Below are positions 9,397 through 17,965 of a stretch of DNA of 64,000 bases, in pieces. Position numbers and translations under genes: made by a program. The DNA is taken from the NCBI RefSeq assembly GCF_022965755.1, contig NZ_CP095187.1, positions 3,757,001 to 3,821,000 on the forward strand, given 5' to 3'. The number at the start of each line of letters is the position of its first letter. Position 1 is the first letter of the stretch. A model generated the notes under the pieces. It had not been told where the DNA came from and searched no databases. It worked only from the letters and a program-made list of their open reading frames with translations. Source of the stretch: Pseudoxanthomonas sp. F37. Lineage in GTDB: Bacteria > Pseudomonadota > Gammaproteobacteria > Xanthomonadales > Xanthomonadaceae.

Positions 9397-12300
9397 ATGC
9401 CCCCCTTCGCGCCCGCGGTCCGCCCGCCCCTGGCCTTCGCGCTGCTCGGCCTGGCGGTCGGGTTGGCGGTCAGCCCGCTGGCCCATGCGGCAGACGCCCT
9501 CCCGCCGCGCGCCAGCTGGACGGCCACCAGTTCGGCCAGCACCACCGTGGAGATGGCCCCGGCCAAGGGCATCGATGGCGACCCGGCGACCAAGTGGGGC
9601 GGCGCGTTCTCGCCCGGGCACTGGTACCAGGTGGATTTCGGCAAGCGCATATCGGTCGGCGCGGTGGAGCTGCACTGGGAATGGGGCGGCGCGCGCGCGT
9701 ATTCCCTCCAGGCCTCCGACGACGGCAGGCACTGGCGCACCGCGTTCGAAACGCGCGATGGCGTGGGCGGCATCGAGTACGACGTGTTCCCCACCGTGCA
9801 GGCGCGCTACCTGCGGCTGACCGCGCCCGACCGCTCGGCGGACTGGGGCGTGTCGGTCTTCGAGTTCCGTCCCTATGCGGGCAGCGAGGCACCGCGCATC
9901 CGCGGCGTCGACGGCGACCCCGCGGCGTTGTGGTCCGGCGCGGGCCCGGCGCATGCGATGAACGCCAAACCCGCCGCGGACGGCATGCGACAGCTGCAGA
10001 TCGACCTGCCCAGGCCCATGTCGCTCGCCGGCCTGGAAGTGGCCTGGCAGCGGACGCCCCGTGCGGCGCGGCTGGAAGGCCGCCAGGCCGGTTCGGACCG
10101 CTGGATCGTGCTGGCGGAAGAGCCCAAGGCCTACGGCAGCACCGCGTTCCTCGCCGACAGCCAGGCGCGCACGCTGTCGGCGCTGCGCCTGAGCGTGCGC
10201 GGTGAAGGCCTGCAGGCGCCGACCTTGCAGCGTCTGCGCCTGATCGGGCCGACGCGGGTGATGACGGCGATAAAGCGCTACGAACTCGCCGCTTCGCGCG
10301 AGCACCGTGCGCTGTTCCCCTCCTCGCTGCACCAGCAGCAGGTGTACTGGACGGCGGTGGGCATCCCCGCCGGCCGGCAGAAGTCGGTACTGGACGAGTT
10401 CGGCCACGTGGAAGCCTTCAAGGGCGCGCCTCTGGTGCAGCCGGTGTGGCGCGATGCCGGCGGTCGAGCGAGCGCGGCCAATGCCGACACGCCGATCACC
10501 CACGCGTTGCGCGAGGGCTGGATGCCGATGCCCACCGTGCAGTGGTCGCCGCAGCCCGGCCTGGAACTGACCACCGCAGCGATCGCCATCGAGCAGCGCG
10601 GCGCGCCGGTCACGCTGGTGCGCTACCGCCTGCGCAACACCGGTACCACGCCCGTGTCAGGCAGCTTCAATCTGCTGACCCGGCCGATGCAGGTCAGCCC
10701 GCCGTGGCAGAACGGGGGGCCCTCGCCGATCCGCGACATCACCGTCGGCCGCGGCGATGCCGCGCAGGTGACGGTCAACGGGCGCACGCTGTTGCAGTCG
10801 CTGACGCCGGTGGCGCGCGCCTCCGCGTCGGCGTTCGGTGCCCATGGCGAGGGCGAGATCACCGGCCTGCTGATGGCCGATGCGTTGCCCGATGCGCAGC
10901 AGGCGCACGACGACAGCGGCCTGGCGGCCGGCCAGCTGGGCTACGACGTGGCGCTGGCGCCGGGCGCGACGCAGGACATCGTCATCGCCTTCGCCCTCGG
11001 TGAGGCACGCATCGATCCGGCCAAGCCGCTGCCGGACGCGCCCGCGCTCGACCTTGCCGCGCTGACCGGCCCGAAGGCCTTCGACACGCTCAGCGACCAG
11101 GTGGCCGCGCAATGGCAGGCGCGCCTGGGCCGCATCGGCCTGTCGCTGCCGGACGCGTCGCTGGTCGACATGCTGCGGGCGCAGGCGGCGTACATGCTGA
11201 TCAACCAGAGCGGACACGCCATGCAGCCGGGCCCGCGCAACTACAACCGTTCCTTCATCCGCGACGGTGCGGCGACGGCGGCCACGCTGGTGCGCATGGG
11301 CATGGCCAAGACCGCGCGCGATTACCTGCAGTGGTACGCCGGCCATGCGGTGCACGAGAACGGCCTGGTCTCGCCGATCCTCAACGATGACGGATCGGTC
11401 AACACCGGTTTCGGTTCCGACATCGAGTACGACAGCCAGGGGCAGTTCATCTGGCTGGTCGCCGAACTGGCGCGGCTGGACGGCGGTGCGCGCAGCGTGC
11501 GCGACTACCAGGACAAGGTGACGCGCGCGATGAAGTTCATGCAGGCACTGCGCGAGCGCACGATGGTGCCCGGCTATCTCGCCGACCAGCCGGCGCCGGA
11601 ACGTTTCCACGGCATCCTCGCGCCCTCGATCAGCCACGAGGGCTATCCGGTGCCCACGCATAGCTACTGGGACGACTACTGGGCGCTGAAGGGCTGGCAC
11701 GACGGGGCGTGGCTGGCCGAGCAGTGGGGCGATGCGAAGACCGCCGCCTGGGCACGCGGGCAGTACGCGGCGCTGCGCGCGTCGATGGCCGCATCGATTC
11801 GCGCGACCATGAAGTGGAAGGGCATCGACACCGTGCCCGCCGATGCCGACATGGGCGGCAGCGACCCGACCAGCCTGTCGATCGGCCTGGATCCGGCCGG
11901 GCAGCAGGACGTGATGCCGGCCGACGCGCTGACGACCACCTTCGACCGCTACCTGGACGACGTGCGCAAGCGCGATACGCCCGGCGCGCTGTACGCGTAC
12001 ACGCCGTACGAGATCCGCAATGTGCTGACCTATGTGCATCTCAACCGGCCGCAGGAAGCGCACGAGCTGCTGATGCGCTTCCTGGGCCATCGTCGCCCCG
12101 CGCCGTGGCAGGTGCTGGCCGAGGTGGTGTACTCGGACGCGCGCCATGCCATCTATCTGGGCGACATGCCGCATACCTGGATCGGTTCGGAATACGCACG
12201 CGCGATCTTCGGCATGCTGATGCACGAAGGCGACCAGGCGCTGTCGCTGCTGCCCGGCACGCCGCCCGCGTGGGTGGCGGGCGACGGCCTGCGCGTGGAC

Positions 12301-12528
12301 GGCCTGCCGACGGCCTACGGCACGCTGGCCATGACCGCCCGCCAGCAGGGCCGGACCCTGCGCGTCACGCTCGGCCCGGGCCTGCGCAAGGACACCGCGC
12401 TGACGGTCCGCTGGCCCAACCGCACGAAGCCTTCGCAGGTGACCGTGGATGGCAAGGCCGTGGCCGACTTCGACGATCAGGGCCTACGCACTGCCACGCC
12501 GTTCAAGGAACTGGTCGCGACCTGGTGA
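9397..12528 (+). CDS. Secreted discoidin-domain, glycosidase-like protein
   Basis: 1043 residues with a signal peptide ending near SPLAHAADA. Residues about 35-160 form an F5/8 type C (discoidin) carbohydrate-binding domain (KGIDGDPATKWGG, GHWYQVDFGKRISVGAVELHWEW). A second, degenerate copy follows (GVDGDPAALWSG). The C-terminal half, from about residue 560, reads as a helical (alpha/alpha)6-barrel catalytic domain: NYNRSFIRDGAATA, DSQGQFIWLVAELAR, then SYWDDYWALKGWHDG and LGDMPHTWIGSEYARA. This suggests hydrolysis of a complex glycan in the periplasm or outside the cell; the exact glycoside hydrolase family is not clear. Its 3' end overlaps the convergent mddA by 26 bp. Confidence 0.8.
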   Translation: MPPFAPAVRPPLAFALLGLAVGLAVSPLAHAADALPPRASWTATSSASTTVEMAPAKGIDGDPATKWGGAFSPGHWYQVDFGKRISVGAVELHWEWGGARAYSLQASDDGRHWRTAFETRDGVGGIEYDVFPTVQARYLRLTAPDRSADWGVSVFEFRPYAGSEAPRIRGVDGDPAALWSGAGPAHAMNAKPAADGMRQLQIDLPRPMSLAGLEVAWQRTPRAARLEGRQAGSDRWIVLAEEPKAYGSTAFLADSQARTLSALRLSVRGEGLQAPTLQRLRLIGPTRVMTAIKRYELAASREHRALFPSSLHQQQVYWTAVGIPAGRQKSVLDEFGHVEAFKGAPLVQPVWRDAGGRASAANADTPITHALREGWMPMPTVQWSPQPGLELTTAAIAIEQRGAPVTLVRYRLRNTGTTPVSGSFNLLTRPMQVSPPWQNGGPSPIRDITVGRGDAAQVTVNGRTLLQSLTPVARASASAFGAHGEGEITGLLMADALPDAQQAHDDSGLAAGQLGYDVALAPGATQDIVIAFALGEARIDPAKPLPDAPALDLAALTGPKAFDTLSDQVAAQWQARLGRIGLSLPDASLVDMLRAQAAYMLINQSGHAMQPGPRNYNRSFIRDGAATAATLVRMGMAKTARDYLQWYAGHAVHENGLVSPILNDDGSVNTGFGSDIEYDSQGQFIWLVAELARLDGGARSVRDYQDKVTRAMKFMQALRERTMVPGYLADQPAPERFHGILAPSISHEGYPVPTHSYWDDYWALKGWHDGAWLAEQWGDAKTAAWARGQYAALRASMAASIRATMKWKGIDTVPADADMGGSDPTSLSIGLDPAGQQDVMPADALTTTFDRYLDDVRKRDTPGALYAYTPYEIRNVLTYVHLNRPQEAHELLMRFLGHRRPAPWQVLAEVVYSDARHAIYLGDMPHTWIGSEYARAIFGMLMHEGDQALSLLPGTPPAWVAGDGLRVDGLPTAYGTLAMTARQQGRTLRVTLGPGLRKDTALTVRWPNRTKPSQVTVDGKAVADFDDQGLRTATPFKELVATW

Positions 12529-13270
12529 GTCCCGGCGATCCGCTCGAAGGGCGCGTTCCCGGCACCAGCATGGGCACGCGCCGGCGATAGTCCTCGTACT
12601 CCGGCAGCGCGGCGACCAGGTCGCGTTCTTCCCAGCGGATCGCGAGCAGGATGTAGATGGTCGTCGTCACCGCGAACAGCAGGTGCGTCACCGTCATGGT
12701 CGGCGTGGCCCAGAAGGTCAGCAGCCAGGCCAGGTACAGCGGATGGCGGATCCAGCGGTACACGGTCGGCGTGCGGAAGGGCAGCGCGGTGTAGGGCCTG
12801 CCCCGGAACTGCAGCCAGACCTGGCGCAGGCCGAACAGGTCGAAGTGGTTGAGCAGGAACGTGGTGTACAGCAGCAGCGCCCAGCCGGACGCATAGAGGG
12901 CGTACAGGAGGGCGCGCGCCGCCGGGTCCCGCACCTCCCACACCGTACCGCCCAGCGGACTCCACAGCCAGAACAGCAGGATCAGCGCCAGGCTGGACAG
13001 CAGCGTGTAGGTGCTGCGTTCGGCGGATTCGGGGATCAGCCGCGTCCACGCGCGCTTGAACGCCGGACGCGCCATCACGCTGTGCTGCACGGCGAACAGG
13101 GCCAGCAGGCCCAGGTCGATCAGCAGTGCGGTGGCCAAGGGCGCGGTCGGCGCCGAGTCCATGCCCTTGGGCACCCACAGGTTGCCGATGAAGCCGATGG
13201 CGTACAGGAACGTGGCGAAGAACACGGCGTAGCAGACCACGCCGTAGAGCAGGATCAGTGTGCGTTTCAT
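12503..13270 (-). CDS. mddA: Methanethiol S-methyltransferase (MddA)
   Basis: Integral membrane enzyme that methylates methanethiol to dimethyl sulfide using SAM. The protein is 255 residues from the ATG at 13270 (MKRTLILLYGVVCYAVFF) with five or six hydrophobic segments. The C-terminal motif TVYRWIRHPLYLAWLLTFWATP, followed by EERDLVAALPEYEDYRRRV, is the conserved SAM-binding half of the NnrU/isoprenylcysteine methyltransferase fold. AVQHSVMARPAFKRAW is characteristic of the MddA group. The family call is strong; discrimination from other NnrU-like methyltransferases rests on overall similarity. It is divergent from the LuxR-fusion gene across a repeat-containing promoter region. Confidence 0.82.
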   Translation of the reverse strand: MKRTLILLYGVVCYAVFFATFLYAIGFIGNLWVPKGMDSAPTAPLATALLIDLGLLALFAVQHSVMARPAFKRAWTRLIPESAERSTYTLLSSLALILLFWLWSPLGGTVWEVRDPAARALLYALYASGWALLLYTTFLLNHFDLFGLRQVWLQFRGRPYTALPFRTPTVYRWIRHPLYLAWLLTFWATPTMTVTHLLFAVTTTIYILLAIRWEERDLVAALPEYEDYRRRVPMLVPGTRPSSGSPGLTRSRPVP

Positions 13271-13361
13271 CGGAACCTCGCGATGCATGCGCGGCAGGGC
13301 CGGGGGAGCGCTGCCTGCGCGGGACGGGAGGCGCCAGCGTCGCCCGCCTGCGCCGGCCACG

Positions 13362-13422
13362 GCAGGGGAACAATGTCCCGACGTGTGGCCCCGCGCACGC
13401 ACCGCAGGGGAGCAATGTCCCG
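13362..13422 (+). promoter_or_regulatory. Two tandem 19-bp repeats, likely operators
   Basis: A 19-bp sequence beginning GCAGGGGA and ending CAATGTCCCG occurs at 13362-13380 and again at 13404-13422 with a single base change. Start-to-start spacing is 42 bp, four helical turns. Each copy contains GGGA and TCCC arms around a short core. The downstream copy lies just before a possible -10 box (TACACT at 13425-13430) for the gene at 13459, so a bound protein would control it and perhaps the divergent mddA. Confidence 0.55.
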
Positions 13423-13458
13423 GCTACACTGCGGACCGGTTCCCTCCGGGACGGCCGC

Positions 13459-14511
13459 ATGCAGCAGGCGATCCGCTACCTGACCACCGGCGACGGCACG
13501 CGCCTGGCGTGGGCTTCGCTCGGCAGCGGGCCGGTGCTGGTGAAGGCGGCCAACTGGCTGAGCCACCTGGAATACGACCTGGAAAGCCCGATCTGGCGCC
13601 ACTGGTACCGGTTCTTCGGCGAACACTACCGCCTGCTGCGCTACGACGAACGCGGCTGCGGCATGACCGGCGGCGACGCCCGCGGCCTTACCCTGGACCA
13701 TTGGCTGGGCGACCTGGAAGCCGTCATCGACGCGGCCGACCTGCGCGAACCCTTCGCGCTGATGGGCGTCTCGCAGGGCGCGGCCGCCTGCATCGCCTAC
13801 GCGGTGAAGCATCCGCAGCGCGTCTCCCAACTGCTGCTCTACGGCGCCTATGCGCGCGGCCCGTACGAGCGGGGCAATGAGGAAGCGGCGCGCCTGTACC
13901 GCGCCATCATCGACATCGCACGGGTCGGCTGGACCGATCAGAACCCGGTCTTCCGCCAGGTCTTCACTTCGCGCTTCATTCCCGGGGCCAGCGAGGCCCA
14001 GGTGCATTGGTTCAACGAACTCGCGCGCCTCACCACCACCGCGGAGGCGGCAGGCTGCCTGCTGGAAGCCCGCGCGCACATCAACGTCACCGCCCTGCTG
14101 GGCCAGGTCGCGGCGCCGACCCTGGTCCTGCACGCGCGGCAGGACTGCGTGGTGCCGCTGGAGGAGGGTCGCCTGCTGGCCGCGGGCATTCCCGGTGCGC
14201 GCTTCGTCGAGCTGGACTCGCGCAACCATGTGCTGCTGGAGCACGAGCCGGCGTGGCAGCGCTTCCGCCAGGAAACACTGGCGTTCCTGGGCGGCGCGCC
14301 GCGCGGCGATGACCGCCTGGCCGCGCTGACGCCGCGCGAACGCGAGATCGTCGCCGCGCTGGTGTCCGGGCAGACGAATGCGCAGATCGCGGCCTCGCTG
14401 TTCATCAGCGACAAGACCGTGCGCAACACCCTCACCCGCATCTACGAGAAGCTGGGCGTGCAGTCGCGGACGCAGGCGATGGCGCTGTTGCGGGGGGCGG
14501 TGGTGGAGTGA
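13459..14511 (+). CDS. Alpha/beta hydrolase fused to a LuxR-type HTH domain
   Basis: 350 residues in two parts. Residues 1 to about 275 form an alpha/beta-hydrolase fold with RYDERGCGMT, the nucleophile elbow GVSQGAAA, an acid in LHARQDCVVP and the histidine in LDSRNHVLLEH. Residues from about 288 form a LuxR/GerE helix-turn-helix: LTPREREIVAALVSGQTNAQIA, then SDKTVRNTLTRIYEKLGVQSR. The hydrolase part probably senses or cleaves a small ester-like ligand and the HTH then binds DNA. The ATG at 13459 follows GGGACGG. Paired upstream repeats suggest self-regulation (inference). Confidence 0.88.
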   Translation: MQQAIRYLTTGDGTRLAWASLGSGPVLVKAANWLSHLEYDLESPIWRHWYRFFGEHYRLLRYDERGCGMTGGDARGLTLDHWLGDLEAVIDAADLREPFALMGVSQGAAACIAYAVKHPQRVSQLLLYGAYARGPYERGNEEAARLYRAIIDIARVGWTDQNPVFRQVFTSRFIPGASEAQVHWFNELARLTTTAEAAGCLLEARAHINVTALLGQVAAPTLVLHARQDCVVPLEEGRLLAAGIPGARFVELDSRNHVLLEHEPAWQRFRQETLAFLGGAPRGDDRLAALTPREREIVAALVSGQTNAQIAASLFISDKTVRNTLTRIYEKLGVQSRTQAMALLRGAVVE

Positions 14512-14527
14512 GCCGGCACCAGGAACG

Positions 14528-15481
14528 CTAGTCCGCGATCACCCATCGTCCATTGTCCTGCAGCACCACTTCGAAGCGCGCCCACTGCCGGAACTCGTCG
14601 GGACTGGCGACACCGGCCGTGCCTGCCTGTTCGCCCGCGACCACGCGGTACTGCAACGCCGGGCCTTCGCCTTCCAGCACGTGGCGCACGCTCCACAGGC
14701 GGCCGAGCTTGCCGTTGCTGTAGTGGCGGCCGCGGATGATCGCGTCCGGGTGGGTGATGTTGCGCTCGGCGTGCTGCTTGGCCAGTTCCAGCAGTTCGGT
14801 GAGGTTCTCGGTGGTGATGTCCACGTAGGAGTTGAGCTGTTCCATCGCCGCGGAAAAGTCTTCCTGGGTCAGTTCGAACTGGCGCTGCGCGGGCTGGGTG
14901 ATGCGCGAGGCCTGGCGGCGGCGGTGCAGGTGGGCCGGGTAGCGGCGCCACGGGAACAGCGCGTTGAAGGCGATGGCCATGGACAGGATGGCCGCCACGT
15001 TGACCAGCACGGGCATCAGCAGGTAGCCGTAGCCCAGCGCGTGCACGTCCGGGCCGCCGATCACCGCGGCCAGGGCGGTGGCGCCGCCGGGCGGGTGGAT
15101 GCAGCGCAGGTAGTACATGCCCAGCACGGCCAGGCCCACGGCGACGGCGGCGGTCCAGGCGTGGCCGGGGACCAGTTTCTGGCAGCTCACGCCGATGAAG
15201 GCGGACAGCAGGTGCCCGCCCACGACGGCCCAGGGCTGCGACAGCGCGCCCTGGGGCACGGCGAACAGCAGCACGGCGGAGGCACCCATCGAGGTGACCA
15301 TCAGCGCGCCGCCGACGGCCGATGCGGCTTCGGTGGGGAACGTCCACCGCGTCAGCCCGTACACCGCCAGGATGCCCAGCAGCGCGCCGATGCCCGATAT
15401 CCACTTCTCGCCATGGCGCGTGGTGTTGCGCTCGATGCCCAGCAGCAGGCGCAGCTCGGTGAGGGGGGAATGGGGGCTCAT
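14528..15481 (-). CDS. HPP-family integral membrane protein
   Basis: 317 residues. The first 180 or so contain about five transmembrane segments and the family hallmark CIHPPGGATAL; ALMVTSMGASAVLLFAVP is also conserved. HPP proteins are inner-membrane proteins, some linked to nitrite or other anion transport. The remaining 130 residues form a soluble tail (LTQEDFSAAMEQLNSYVDIT, then AERNITHPDAIIRGRHYSNG) that may be a cytoplasmic regulatory domain. It converges with the LuxR-fusion gene. Transport substrate unknown. Confidence 0.82.
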   Translation of the reverse strand: MSPHSPLTELRLLLGIERNTTRHGEKWISGIGALLGILAVYGLTRWTFPTEAASAVGGALMVTSMGASAVLLFAVPQGALSQPWAVVGGHLLSAFIGVSCQKLVPGHAWTAAVAVGLAVLGMYYLRCIHPPGGATALAAVIGGPDVHALGYGYLLMPVLVNVAAILSMAIAFNALFPWRRYPAHLHRRRQASRITQPAQRQFELTQEDFSAAMEQLNSYVDITTENLTELLELAKQHAERNITHPDAIIRGRHYSNGKLGRLWSVRHVLEGEGPALQYRVVAGEQAGTAGVASPDEFRQWARFEVVLQDNGRWVIAD

Positions 15482-15642
15482 GGGCAGCAGGGTGGGGAGG
15501 GGCGCCGCAGTCTATGCGAATCCGCCCGGGGCACGGGGCGCGGATCGGTCCCGGTGGGCCGGGTTTCCCCCGGGCCGCGGCGGGGCCTACACTCGGGGCA
15601 GGCCGTGGGGGCACGGGCCGAATGCAACAGGGGACCAGGCTG

Positions 15643-16314
15643 ATGATTCTGACGCTTCCCGATCTGATCACGCCCGAGGAGCTCGTGCTGATCAAGCAGA
15701 AGCTGGCGGCGGTGCCGTTCGCCGATGGCAAGGCGACGGCGGGGGAACTGCTGCACGCCAAGAAGCAGAACCAGCAGATCCCCTGGGATCATCCGGTGAT
15801 GAAGGACATCACCAACCTGGTGATGCAGGCGCTGGGGCGCCACGATGCGTTCATGAGCGCCGCCCAGCCGCGGCGGCTGGCGGCGATGCTCGTGAGCCGT
15901 TACGGGCCGGGCATGGCCTACGGGTCGCACGTGGACTCGGCGGTGATGGGGGCGCCGCACCATGTGCGCAGCGATGTGTCGTTCACGCTGTTCCTCAGCG
16001 AGCCGGACACGTACGAGGGCGGGGAGCTTGCGTTCGAGGTGGCCGGCAGCGAGGTGTCGTTCAAGCTGCCCGCGCGGTCGGCGATCTGTTATTCGACCGG
16101 GCAGTTGCACCGGGTGCGGCCGGTGGAAAGCGGGGAGCGGCTGGCGGTCGTGGGCTGGGTGCAGAGCCTGGTGCGCGACCCGGGCATGCGCGAGCTGCTG
16201 CACGATCTGTCCACGGCGCGCGAGTTGCTGGTGGGCAAGGAAGGGGTGGAGCGTTCGCTGGAGTTGGTCAACAAGTGCTATTCCAATCTCCTGCGGCGCA
16301 ACGCCGAGCCCTAG
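15643..16314 (+). CDS. Fe(II)/2-oxoglutarate PKHD-type hydroxylase (PiuC/YbiX family)
   Basis: Cytoplasmic non-haem iron dioxygenase, 223 residues from the ATG at 15643. The metal site is visible as HVD in YGSHVDSAVMGA and the distal histidine in TGQLHRVRPV, with the 2-oxoglutarate-binding arginine a little later (ESGERLAVVGWVQS). PiuC/YbiX homologues are usually encoded near TonB-dependent siderophore receptors and respond to iron, but no receptor gene or obvious Fur box is present here. The target of hydroxylation is unknown for the family. Confidence 0.9.
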   Translation: MILTLPDLITPEELVLIKQKLAAVPFADGKATAGELLHAKKQNQQIPWDHPVMKDITNLVMQALGRHDAFMSAAQPRRLAAMLVSRYGPGMAYGSHVDSAVMGAPHHVRSDVSFTLFLSEPDTYEGGELAFEVAGSEVSFKLPARSAICYSTGQLHRVRPVESGERLAVVGWVQSLVRDPGMRELLHDLSTARELLVGKEGVERSLELVNKCYSNLLRRNAEP

Positions 16315-16359
16315 GACGCGGCCATCCTGCGTAGGGGGCTCGCCCGCCGTCTGCGGGTA

Positions 16360-16677
16360 TCAGGGGCGGGCGCTGAGCAATCCCATGCGGCGGAACCCCA
16401 TTTCCAGCGGCACGGTCACCAGCGGCGGCACGGCGGCGATGACGGCCAGCAGCGTGGCCCACCACGGCCAGCGCAGGCGCAGGGCGGACAGCGCGGTGAC
16501 CACCACGTAGAACAGGAAGGCGCCGCCATGCAGCGGGCCGAACACCTTGACGCCCAGGTCGTTGCCGGTGGCGCCGTACTTGAACGCCATGCCGATCAGC
16601 AGACCGGCCCAGGTGAAGCCTTCCAGGAAGGCAGCGACGGCGAACAGGCGCCCGGCGGGCGCGAGGGATCGGGACAT
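16360..16677 (-). CDS. DUF3817 membrane protein
   Basis: 105 residues with three hydrophobic segments. It contains the typical DUF3817 elements FLEGFTWAGLLIGMAFKY, GPLHGGAFLFYV and WWATLLAVIAAVPPLVTVPLE. An inner-membrane location is expected; function is not known for the family. The 3' portion of this gene (16361-16552) is repeated downstream at 17075-17266 as a diverged, broken copy. Confidence 0.85.
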   Translation of the reverse strand: MSRSLAPAGRLFAVAAFLEGFTWAGLLIGMAFKYGATGNDLGVKVFGPLHGGAFLFYVVVTALSALRLRWPWWATLLAVIAAVPPLVTVPLEMGFRRMGLLSARP

Positions 16678-16836
16678 GGAGGAACTCCAGTGAGGGAATG
16701 CCGCGACGCGATGGCGGCGGCGCTGGCTAGCTGGGGGATTCTAGCCACATCGGAAGATACGAAGGCTGCGCTCACGCCCACCGACATGGTTTGTAATGCG
16801 ATGCAGGTCGGCCGCGACCCATCCACGGCCCCGTGG

Positions 16837-17074
16837 GGGTGTCGCTGCGGCCGAAGCCGTCCGTGCCCAGCACCGTGTACGCCATCGGCACGAACGCGCG
16901 GATCTGGTCCGCGTACGCCCGCACGTAGTTGGTGGCGGCGATGGCCGGGCCTTGGCGACCTTCCAACAGCTCGGTCACGTGGGCCTTGCGCGGCGGCGGC
17001 GCTTCCGGGTCCAGGCGGTCCCAGTGCTCGGCGTCGAAGCCGTCGCCGTGTAGTTCGTTGAAGCTGGAACATGC
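16837..17074 (-). pseudogene. Diverged aceE 3'-region fragment
   Basis: This stretch aligns base for base with aceE positions about 20193-20430 in the same orientation. On the minus strand it still translates to CSSFNELHGDGFDAEHWDRL, then TELLEGRQGPAIAATNYV and VPMAYTVLGTDGFGRSDT. The corresponding AceE residues are nearly identical. Neither the start nor the end of aceE is present; after SDT the reading turns into unrelated sequence. Its right end abuts a fragment of the DUF3817 gene out of frame. It is a remnant, not a functional gene. Confidence 0.85.
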
Positions 17075-17266
17075 CAGGTGCGAGCGCTGAGCAATCCCAT
17101 GCGGCGGAACCCCATTTCCAGCGGCACGGCCACCAGCGGCGGCGCGGCGGCGATGACCGCCAGCAGCGTGGCCCACCACGGCCAGCGCAGTCGCAGGGCG
17201 GACAGCACGGTGGCGACGGCGTAGAACAGGAAGGTGCCGCCATGCAGCAGGCCAAACACTTTGACG
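17075..17266 (-). pseudogene. Diverged DUF3817 gene fragment
   Basis: 192 bp matching the DUF3817 gene at 16361-16552 at a constant offset of 714 with scattered substitutions. On the minus strand it encodes VKVFGLLHGGTFLFYAVATV, then RWPWWATLLAVIAAAPPLV and MGFRRMGLLSAR. The original stop codon is replaced by the junction with the aceE fragment, and the 5' 125 bp of the gene are missing. The similarity ends abruptly after TTGACG at 17266. No start codon or ribosome binding site remains. Confidence 0.85.
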
Positions 17267-17341
17267 GCGCTCGCTGACGTGGGGGAGTTTTGCAGGGAAA
17301 GTTCGGGCTGGTATCGCGTGGGCTTAGCCGACGATGCAGCG

Positions 17342-17773
17342 CTACGGGCTTTGGCTCGTGCGGGAAACGCTGCGGGCGACATCCGGGTTGTCTCGGTAGT
17401 AGGCGGCGTTGTCCGCCAAGGCGTGCCACCGCTCGTAGTCGGACAGCACGCGGCGCAGGTCGGCAATGGCGGCGATCACCACCTCGTCCGGCGGAGTAGC
17501 TTGACCGGCCAGGTAGCCGTCCAGCAGTTCCAGCATGCAACGTATCCGGTCCAGGCAGGTCTCGGATTCGTGATAAGCGGCAAGACTGATGCGGTCAAGC
17601 TCGTCCCTCTCGCGTGGCGCGATGCCGACGTCCGCCAGCGTGGTGCCCGCTTCGCCTTGCAGCAGATCCAACAGCCGCTGCAGCGAGGTCTGGCTGACAT
17701 CGCCGACGTCTCGGCCAAACGATGCTTCCATGGGCTCATAACGTGTGCCCTCTGTGTTGCGGTTCGCTTCCAT
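17342..17773 (-). CDS. Hypothetical helical protein (143 aa)
   Basis: Starts at ATG 17773 with GGAGG eight bases upstream, so it is probably translated. The sequence is charged and almost entirely helical (SLQRLLDLLQGEAGTTLADV, then CLDRIRCMLELLDGYLAGQ and ERWHALADNAAYYRDNP), with no signal peptide or membrane segment. I do not recognise a family. It is divergent from the small Xre regulator at 17966 and sits in a lower-GC islet, so it may be an accessory gene controlled by that regulator. Confidence 0.6.
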   Translation of the reverse strand: MEANRNTEGTRYEPMEASFGRDVGDVSQTSLQRLLDLLQGEAGTTLADVGIAPRERDELDRISLAAYHESETCLDRIRCMLELLDGYLAGQATPPDEVVIAAIADLRRVLSDYERWHALADNAAYYRDNPDVARSVSRTSQSP

Positions 17774-17899
17774 GTCGAATCCTCCGGTTGTGATTGGCCG
17801 CAGCGGAATCGATCCGCCGCCTTAGCTCTGCGCCTATGCGTTTCGCAGTACGAGTCACATTTGAACCGCGACGGCCCACGAGCAAAGCGCACTCTCAAT

Positions 17900-17918
17900 A
17901 TATCTGTTTTACAGATAT
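17900..17918. promoter_or_regulatory. Palindromic operator between Xre gene and divergent ORF
   Basis: ATATCTGTTTTACAGATAT is a perfect 8-bp inverted repeat with a 3-bp spacer. A second perfect palindrome, CAGATATCTG (17912-17921), overlaps its right arm. A possible -10 box (TATAGC) lies at 17931 and the Xre start at 17966. Position and symmetry fit an autoregulatory site for the Xre protein that could also control the divergent gene at 17773. Confidence 0.6.
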
Positions 17919-17965
17919 CTGCAACTCCGATATAGCTTAGGTGCGGTCTCGCGAATGCGACCCGC

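Noticed and set aside
12449-13483. Plus-strand frame antisense to mddA
   Set aside because: Gln/Arg/His-rich shadow frame; mddA has clear membrane segments and methyltransferase motifs.
16772-17179. A 135-codon minus-strand ORF containing AceE-like sequence
   Set aside because: It joins a DUF3817 out-of-frame remnant to an aceE fragment; no start signal and both parts are truncated, so treated as pseudogene.
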